Program-made: the position numbers and the translations under genes | The notes under the pieces: model-generated | What the model was told of the DNA's origin: nothing | What the model saw: only the letters and a program-made list of their open reading frames with translations | The model's database searches: none | Assembly (NCBI GenBank): GCA_016866735.1 | Contig: VGLL01000039.1 | Location: 1 to 8,594, forward strand | Direction: 5' to 3' | Source of the DNA: Candidatus Shapirobacteria bacterium | GTDB taxonomy: Bacteria > Patescibacteriota > Microgenomatia > VGLL01 | DNA: 8,594 bases | Shown here: positions 5,586 to 8,594 of the stretch, one piece after another | Layout of the letters: each line of letters opens with the position of its first letter | Position numbering within the stretch: the first letter of the stretch is position 1

Positions 5586-5808
5586 GGCTGTAGAATTTGC
5601 TAACTTTAGAATTGGTCCTGTCGGAATTGAACTTGGATTAGAAGGATTTCCTCGACAGTTCATTCCCAAAGGGGCTCCCTAGGGTGAGCGAAAGTTTTAC
5701 TTTAGGTCAAGGTGAGTCCCCAAACCCTTTGAGGTTTGGGGCAGCCTTTCCCAATTTTGGCTCTTTGGGGAAAACTTCTAACGCCAAGCCGCCCGGCGGG
5801 GCCTTTTT
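5586..5808 (+). ncRNA. Candidate structured small RNA, about 220 nt
   Basis: Seen in sequence: the 5' end (5586-5598) pairs with 5772-5785 in an 11-bp helix with one 2x2 loop and one bulge. AGAATTGG (5608-5615) pairs with CCAATTTT (5751-5758). CTGTCGGAA (5618-5626) pairs with TTCCTCGACAG (5648-5658). CCCCAAACC (5718-5726) pairs with GGTTTGGGG (5733-5741). A GC hairpin followed by T5 comes next. GGGGCTC (5671-5677) can instead pair with GAGTCCCC (5714-5721), which would disrupt the 5718-5741 hairpin, so two states are possible. Size and the rod-like closure recall 6S RNA, but I find no family signature. I looked for and did not see the conserved parts of RNase P RNA, tmRNA or SRP RNA. No convincing reading frame crosses it. 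Confidence 0.42.
5788..5808 (+). terminator. Probable intrinsic terminator
   Basis: A short GC-rich stem (GCC-CC with GG-GGC, one bulged G, CGGC loop; 5788-5802) is followed by C and then five T. It lies just after the closing helix of the candidate RNA and 25 bases before the -10 of tRNA-Thr. Confidence 0.45.
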
Positions 5809-5829
5809 CCAACAATTTTCCCTACTGAA

Positions 5830-5851
5830 TGCTATAATTGAGGTGCTATTT
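5830..5851 (+). promoter_or_regulatory. Promoter of tRNA-Thr
   Basis: TG-C-TATAAT (5830-5838) is an ideal extended -10. The transcript would begin near 5845, leaving a 5' leader of about 7 nt for RNase P to remove. No -35 is apparent. Confidence 0.65.
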
Positions 5852-5923
5852 GCCGGAGTAACTCAGTGGTAGAGTAGCTGTTTTGTAAACAGCAAGCCGT
5901 GGGTTCGAATCCCTCCTCCGGCT
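5852..5923 (+). tRNA. tRNA-Thr(TGT)
   Basis: The 72-nt gene folds as a standard cloverleaf. The acceptor pairs GCCGGAG with CTCCGGC, the D stem ACTC with GAGT, and the anticodon stem GCTGT with ACAGC. The loop TTTGTAA has anticodon TGT at 5884-5886, which reads ACA codons. The variable region is 5 nt and the T-loop is the usual TTCGAAT. The T stem has one T-T mismatch (5900 x 5914). CCA is not encoded; the discriminator T5923 is also the first base of the complement of the yqeY stop codon, so the two genes share one base. Confidence 0.95.
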
Positions 5924-6372
5924 CACGCTTTTAATTTATCCTTAACGATGGCGGCGACGGCATCTCCCGAGGCCCGACCTCTGACTTTGTCCATCACTTG
6001 CCCCATTACTTTGCCAAAATCAGCGGGGCCGGTGAAGCCGCCTTCTTTAATCACCTGGTCAATGATTTCCCCAAGCTCATCCGCAGAAAGCTGGGCGGGC
6101 AGATACGAGCGCAAAATCGCTAATTCTTTTTCTTCTTTATCAACCAAATCCTGGCGGTTGCCCTGTTTAAAAGCGGCAATCGATTCTTCGTGATCTTTCG
6201 CCTGCTTTTGAATCGCGGCAATGACTTCTTCTTCCTCTAACTCTTTTTGCCTGGCAATTTCCAAGTTGTGCAAAGAAGCAAAGAGAAAGCGCAATGTCGA
6301 GACGCGAATCCCCTCATGCGCTTTGAGCGCCGCATTTAAATCAGCTTTAAGCTGGTCTTTTAGAGTCGCCAT
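5923..6372 (-). CDS. yqeY: GatB/YqeY domain protein
   Basis: This 149-residue protein has the full length of the YqeY family: MATLKDQLKADLNAALK at the start, TLRFLFASLHNLEIA, a central charged helical region with QAKDHEESIAAF, then LRSYLPAQLS and the C-terminal helical domain with KVMGQVM and RASGDAVAAIV. That C-terminal domain is shared with the tail of GatB, the tRNA-dependent amidotransferase subunit that binds tRNA. YqeY's own role is not well defined; a tRNA-linked job is plausible, and here it sits between two tRNA genes. Cytosolic, no anchor. The start ATG follows a -10 by 7 nt; AAGGA just before it is too close to act as a Shine-Dalgarno. The stop TGA shares one base with tRNA-Thr. 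Confidence 0.93.
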   Translation of the reverse strand: MATLKDQLKADLNAALKAHEGIRVSTLRFLFASLHNLEIARQKELEEEEVIAAIQKQAKDHEESIAAFKQGNRQDLVDKEEKELAILRSYLPAQLSADELGEIIDQVIKEGGFTGPADFGKVMGQVMDKVRGRASGDAVAAIVKDKLKA

Positions 6373-6408
6373 TCCTTGTATCTTAGGTCTTTTCTATGCT
6401 AAAATCAA
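6373..6408 (-). promoter_or_regulatory. Promoter of yqeY
   Basis: On the minus strand TTGATT (6408-6403), a 17-bp spacer and TAAGAT (6385-6380) are followed by 7 nt and ATG 6372, predicting a leaderless mRNA. The -35 overlaps the -10 of the divergent tRNA-Tyr gene. Confidence 0.55.
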
Positions 6409-6417
6409 CTAAGAATT
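6397..6417 (+). promoter_or_regulatory. Promoter of tRNA-Tyr
   Basis: TG-C-TAAAAT (6397-6405) is an extended -10; transcription would begin near 6412, about 5 nt before the mature 5' end. It overlaps the -35 of yqeY, so the two promoters should compete. Confidence 0.6.
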
Positions 6418-6505
6418 GCTGGGGTGGCAGAGCAGTCAATTGCACCGGTCTGTAAAACCGGCGGCCGAAAGGCCTACGTAGGCGCGAATCCTACCTCCAG
6501 CACCA
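6418..6505 (+). tRNA. tRNA-Tyr(GTA), long variable arm, unusual elbow
   Basis: The acceptor pairs GCTGGGG with CTCCAGC (one G-T), the D stem GCAG with TTGC, and the anticodon stem CCGGT with ACCGG. The loop CTGTAAA has anticodon GTA at 6452-6454. The variable arm GGCC-GAAA-GGCC is the class II form expected of bacterial tRNA-Tyr. The T stem GTAGG/CCTAC is perfect. Discriminator A and CCA are encoded (6502-6505). Odd: the T-loop is CGCGAAT in place of TTCGAAT, and the D-loop AGCAGTCAA has A at position 18 where G is near-universal. All helices are intact, so it does not look like a decayed gene. Confidence 0.93.
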
Positions 6506-6516
6506 CTTTTCCAATC

Positions 6517-6533
6517 TGCTATACTCTAACCTA
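6517..6533 (+). promoter_or_regulatory. Extended -10 promoter of the ligase-like gene
   Basis: TG-C-TATACT (6517-6525) is followed by 8 nt and GTG 6534, so the mRNA should start at or one base before its start codon. This is what supports a GTG start here. There is no Shine-Dalgarno. Confidence 0.6.
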
Positions 6534-7955
6534 GTGGCAGCGCATCGTTTGTTTTTCTATCTTTTCCTGCTCGCTCTTCCTACACAACTGGGCAAACACT
6601 TCTGGCCCGCCTGGAGTTACATCTGGGGCTTAAAGATCGATTATCTCTCCCCCACTCTTTATCTTTCGGACATTCTGCTTGGGCTGACTCTCGTGTCTTG
6701 GATCGCGGGAAATTGGTCTCATTTGTCTAAGTGGACTAATTGGAAAAACACGCTCAAAAAACCTCTCTTCGTTATTTTCTATATTGCTACATTGCTATAT
6801 GGCTACGTTGCTTACCGCCAGGTAGCTTTTCCCCAGCTCTGGCTTTATAAACTGGTCAAATTGGTCGAACTAATCTTATTGGCATTCTACGTGGCTAAAA
6901 CAACCAGAAGCAGGGCCGACCTAGGAAAAATTTTTTTCCTTCTTGCCGTCGGCGCCGTCTTCGAATCATTCCTGGCAGTTGCCCAATTCGCCAGGCAAGT
7001 TTCCCTGGGAGGCATTTTCTGGTGGCTGGGAGAACGGACTTTTAACCAAAACACGCCAGGAATCGCCCAGGCCATTCTTAACGGACAGCTTTTCCTCCGT
7101 CCTTATGCCACTTTCCCCCACCCCAATGCCCTTGCCGGATATCTTCTGGTCATCCTCATCCTTGCCAAAATTTCAAATTTAAAATTTCAAATTTTCCCCT
7201 ATCTGTTCAGATCCGTTTTTTATCCGCTTATATCAGTCGCTTTTCTTTTAACTTTTTCCCGCTCCGCTTGGGCCACGGGGATAATCATTCTCTTTGTCTT
7301 CTTACTCAAAAAACGGCCAAAGTTTAGGCCATTCTTTTATTTGCTTATTTGTTTATTGATTTTTCTATTTGTAATATTTGCTTATTTATTTATTGGCAGC
7401 GATCCTTATAGTTTTGCCAAACGCTGGCAATTATCCGAGGCCGCTCTTTTTATGATCAAGTCCTCTCCCCTTGTGGGCGTTGGCCTCGGCCACTTCATTT
7501 TGACGCTTATCAATTTTCCCCAGGAAGGCCAGGTGTTTTGGCTTCAGCCAGTGCACAATATATTCCTGCTCGTAACAGCCGAAACTGGTCTGGTGGGGCT
7601 AGGAATTTTCTTGGCGATCTTGGTGATAATTTACAAGCGTTCTGTATTTAGTATGTGGTATTTAGTATTTAGGGGGGGGAGGAGAGGGGCCCCAAAAGCT
7701 CCCTCTATGCTATATACTAAATACTATATACTTCTAAGCGTAACTGCTATTCTACTTACCGGCCTTTTTGACCATTACTGGCTGACTTTGCAGCAAAACC
7801 AGCTCTTATTTGCTCTTATTCTGGGGCTTTCGCTAAACCCGAAGAATTACTCTACCGCTTCCTCTTCCACTACGTCCCCGCCGCCCGCGGGAGCTCCTCC
7901 ACCCGATTCGGAAGGAAGCTCTTCAAAGGCAAAAGTGGCTAAGATCTTTTCGTAG
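6534..7955 (+). CDS. O-antigen ligase/polymerase family membrane protein
   Basis: This 473-residue polytopic protein has about ten or more hydrophobic segments and a large loop with the family's conserved stretch. RPYATFPHPNALAGYL is at 189-204, FSRSAW at 241-246, VGVGLGHF at 314-321, and PVHNIFLLVTAETGLVG at 339-355 with His341 at the position expected for the essential His. These fit the WaaL/Wzy_C group, which joins or polymerises lipid-linked glycans at the outer face of the membrane. Which of the two it does cannot be told. Two in-frame repeats interrupt it: ISNLKFQIF at 213-221 and a G-rich loop at about 370-397. After the last helix (LILGLSLN) a low-complexity tail of 38 residues overlaps the opposing gene by 109 bp. 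Confidence 0.85.
   Translation: MAAHRLFFYLFLLALPTQLGKHFWPAWSYIWGLKIDYLSPTLYLSDILLGLTLVSWIAGNWSHLSKWTNWKNTLKKPLFVIFYIATLLYGYVAYRQVAFPQLWLYKLVKLVELILLAFYVAKTTRSRADLGKIFFLLAVGAVFESFLAVAQFARQVSLGGIFWWLGERTFNQNTPGIAQAILNGQLFLRPYATFPHPNALAGYLLVILILAKISNLKFQIFPYLFRSVFYPLISVAFLLTFSRSAWATGIIILFVFLLKKRPKFRPFFYLLICLLIFLFVIFAYLFIGSDPYSFAKRWQLSEAALFMIKSSPLVGVGLGHFILTLINFPQEGQVFWLQPVHNIFLLVTAETGLVGLGIFLAILVIIYKRSVFSMWYLVFRGGRRGAPKAPSMLYTKYYILLSVTAILLTGLFDHYWLTLQQNQLLFALILGLSLNPKNYSTASSSTTSPPPAGAPPPDSEGSSSKAKVAKIFS
7167..7194 (+). repeat. Perfect 14-bp tandem repeat in the ligase-like gene
   Basis: AAAATTTCAAATTT occurs twice back to back. It is read in frame as KISNLKFQI at the cytoplasmic or loop edge of a transmembrane segment, so it extends the protein without breaking the frame. 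Confidence 0.75.
7644..7731. repeat. AT-flanked, G-rich inverted-repeat insert in the ligase-like gene
   Basis: GTATTTAG-type units (7644-7672) are followed by eight consecutive G (7672-7679), a GGGGCCCC palindrome (7686-7693), and then CTAAATACT (7717-7725). AGTATTTAG (7664-7672) and CTAAATACT form a 9-bp inverted repeat that extends one more base pair. The segment encodes a loop, SVFSMWYLVFRGGRRGAPK then YTKYYIL, between transmembrane helices. It looks like a small inserted element kept in frame. Confidence 0.55.
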
Positions 7956-8476
7956 GCTTTAGACAGGACTGCCGATTCGCCTCTTAAGGCCAAAACAAAA
8001 AGGGCTCCTTGGTCGACAACAGCAGTTATCAATTTTGGTTCTGTACCACTAATAAGCACTTTTTTCGCTTCTGTGCCGCCAAGGGTGGTATCCAAAACCT
8101 GGCCTGTCTTTGCCTCCTTATCTTGCTTTTGCCACTGCGCCGCGGTTTTAAGGCTAGTTTCGCTCACTAGAATAAAAATCTCGCCTGGTTGATTCTTCGC
8201 CGTGAAAGTTAAGTGGCTATAATTCTGGTTATCTTCCGGATGAACATCAAGACTCAAACCCTCGGGATAGGAGAAAGAAAAGCCGGCCGGGTCCTGCCAG
8301 GAAGTTAAACTTCCTTCCGGTGGGGTTGGGCTTTGTTTTGGGGAAGTCTGATCTCCCTGGCTAACCGGACTGACGATTCTCTCTTCACTTTTTTCCCTTG
8401 ACATGACAAACAGGCCGGCCGCGAAAACTATTACCGCCACCGAGACTGCAACTAAAATGACCCATTTCTTTTCCAT
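7847..8476 (-). CDS. Membrane-anchored extracytoplasmic protein with a PsbP-like domain (hypothetical)
   Basis: The start is ATG 8476, which follows an extended -10 by 7 nt; the in-frame ATG at 8509 lies upstream of that promoter. In 209 residues: a transmembrane anchor at about 6-24 after MEKK, a Ser/Pro/Gln-rich linker at 27-58, then a folded domain from about 60 that opens WQDPAGFSFSYPEGL. This opening is typical of small PsbP-like or lipoprotein-type domains seen often in CPR bacteria. It has no recognisable catalytic residues. The tail SESGGGAPAGGG then DVVEEEAVE is Gly- and Glu-rich and overlaps the ligase-like gene's end. A binding or envelope role is likely but unproven. Confidence 0.65.
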   Translation of the reverse strand: MEKKWVILVAVSVAVIVFAAGLFVMSREKSEERIVSPVSQGDQTSPKQSPTPPEGSLTSWQDPAGFSFSYPEGLSLDVHPEDNQNYSHLTFTAKNQPGEIFILVSETSLKTAAQWQKQDKEAKTGQVLDTTLGGTEAKKVLISGTEPKLITAVVDQGALFVLALRGESAVLSKAYEKILATFAFEELPSESGGGAPAGGGDVVEEEAVE

Positions 8477-8492
8477 GGGCTTTAGTATACCA
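8477..8492 (-). promoter_or_regulatory. Extended -10 promoter of the anchored PsbP-like gene
   Basis: On the minus strand TG-G-TATACT (8492-8484) is followed by 7 nt and then ATG 8476, predicting a leaderless mRNA. The embedded GTATAC is a palindrome, so the opposite strand also carries a weaker -10-like TATACC (8486-8491) that could serve the divergent gene. Confidence 0.55.
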
Positions 8493-8498
8493 TATATC

Positions 8499-8511
8499 AA
8501 AGGAAGCAATA
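8499..8511 (+). promoter_or_regulatory. Shine-Dalgarno site of the last gene
   Basis: AAAGGAAG (8499-8506) lies 5 nt before ATG 8512, a good ribosome binding site. It is the only clear one in the window. Confidence 0.65.
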
Positions 8512-8594
8512 ATGAAAAAGATTCTCTTATTTTTAGCCGTCCTTTTTATCTTTTTAGGAGTCACCTCTTCAGCGGTAGAAGCGGCGCGGAAAAG
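8512..8594 (+). CDS. 5' end of a secreted protein (partial)
   Basis: From ATG 8512 the frame is open to the end of the window (27 full codons). It opens MKKILLFLAVLFIFLGV and continues through TSSAVEAARK, a classic signal peptide: two Lys, a hydrophobic core of about 14 residues, and a likely cut after VEA at residue 24. No Cys follows, so it is not a lipoprotein. The mature protein lies beyond the window and cannot be identified. It is divergent from the anchored PsbP-like gene with 35 bp between starts. Confidence 0.8.
   Translation, partial: MKKILLFLAVLFIFLGVTSSAVEAARK

Noticed and set aside
5578..5682. Short frame from TTG 5578 encoding about 34 residues
   Set aside because: The TTG lies in the -10 element, there is no ribosome site, and the interval is better explained by nested RNA pairings. 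A decayed gene fragment is not fully excluded.
5586..5808. Assignment of the candidate RNA to RNase P, tmRNA or SRP RNA
   Set aside because: The conserved P4 strand of RNase P, the tRNA-like ends of tmRNA, and the GGAAG/AGCAGCC core of SRP RNA were looked for and not found; GGTCA and GCAGCC occur but not in the right arrangement.
5684..5872. 62-codon frame on the plus strand
   Set aside because: It runs through the hairpins and terminator of the candidate RNA and into tRNA-Thr, and its sequence is low-complexity.
1..8594. CRISPR array, full-size insertion sequence, prophage or defence genes
   Set aside because: No regularly spaced repeats, transposase, integrase or known defence motifs are seen; repeats here are single palindromes or short tandem patches.
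1..8594. Recoded TGA (as in Gracilibacteria or Absconditabacteria)
   Set aside because: TGA ends def, the membrane protease and yqeY at the lengths expected for their families, so it is a normal stop.

Overview
The window looks like part of the compact genome of a Candidate Phyla Radiation (Patescibacteria) bacterium, probably of the Microgenomates type. This placement is inferred from gene content and style, not from a marker gene. The clues are a dense layout with genes on both strands, an AMMECR1 protein, an anchored phosphoesterase and a second anchored protein with Thr/Pro/Ser-rich linkers, an O-antigen-ligase-like protein, AT-rich micro-repeats read in frame inside genes, and almost no Shine-Dalgarno sequences. 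TAA, TAG and TGA all act as stops, so the standard bacterial code fits.

Layout. 1-101: the tail of a protein resembling a LigB-type dioxygenase domain. 201-866 (-): a PepE/S51 peptidase-like protein. 1057-1881 (-): a membrane-anchored calcineurin-type phosphoesterase. 1924-2457 (+): an AMMECR1 protein, divergent from the phosphoesterase across 42 bp. 2495-2905 (+): a 136-residue protein of unknown function. 2997-4462 (+): a def-fmt pair (peptide deformylase and methionyl-tRNA formyltransferase) joined by an ATGA overlap. 4440-4679 (-): ribosomal protein L28, running into the end of fmt. 4709-5362 (+): a site-2-type membrane protease. 5363-5851: a 490-bp gene-free stretch with a long inverted repeat and a candidate structured RNA of about 220 nt. 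5852-5923: tRNA-Thr(TGT). 5923-6372 (-): YqeY. 6418-6505: tRNA-Tyr(GTA). 6534-7955 (+): an O-antigen-ligase-like polytopic protein. 7847-8476 (-): an anchored extracytoplasmic protein whose tail overlaps the ligase-like gene. 8512-8594 (+): the start of a secreted protein.

The recognisable core theme is translation: formylation and deformylation of initiator Met, L28, two tRNAs and YqeY. Around it sit envelope genes: the anchored phosphoesterase, membrane protease, polymerase/ligase-like protein, anchored PsbP-like protein and secreted protein. Most genes appear to be transcribed singly. Nearly every start codon lies 6-8 nt after a -10 element, usually of the extended TGn type, which predicts leaderless mRNAs. 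Only fmt (coupled to def), the site-2 protease (about 12 nt of leader), the unknown protein (about 5 nt of leader) and the last gene (Shine-Dalgarno) depart from this.

The points most worth following are the candidate RNA at 5586-5808, the tRNA-Tyr with both sides of its D-loop/T-loop elbow contact changed, the leaderless promoter pattern with shared divergent promoters, and the repeats that sit right after stop codons or inside reading frames.
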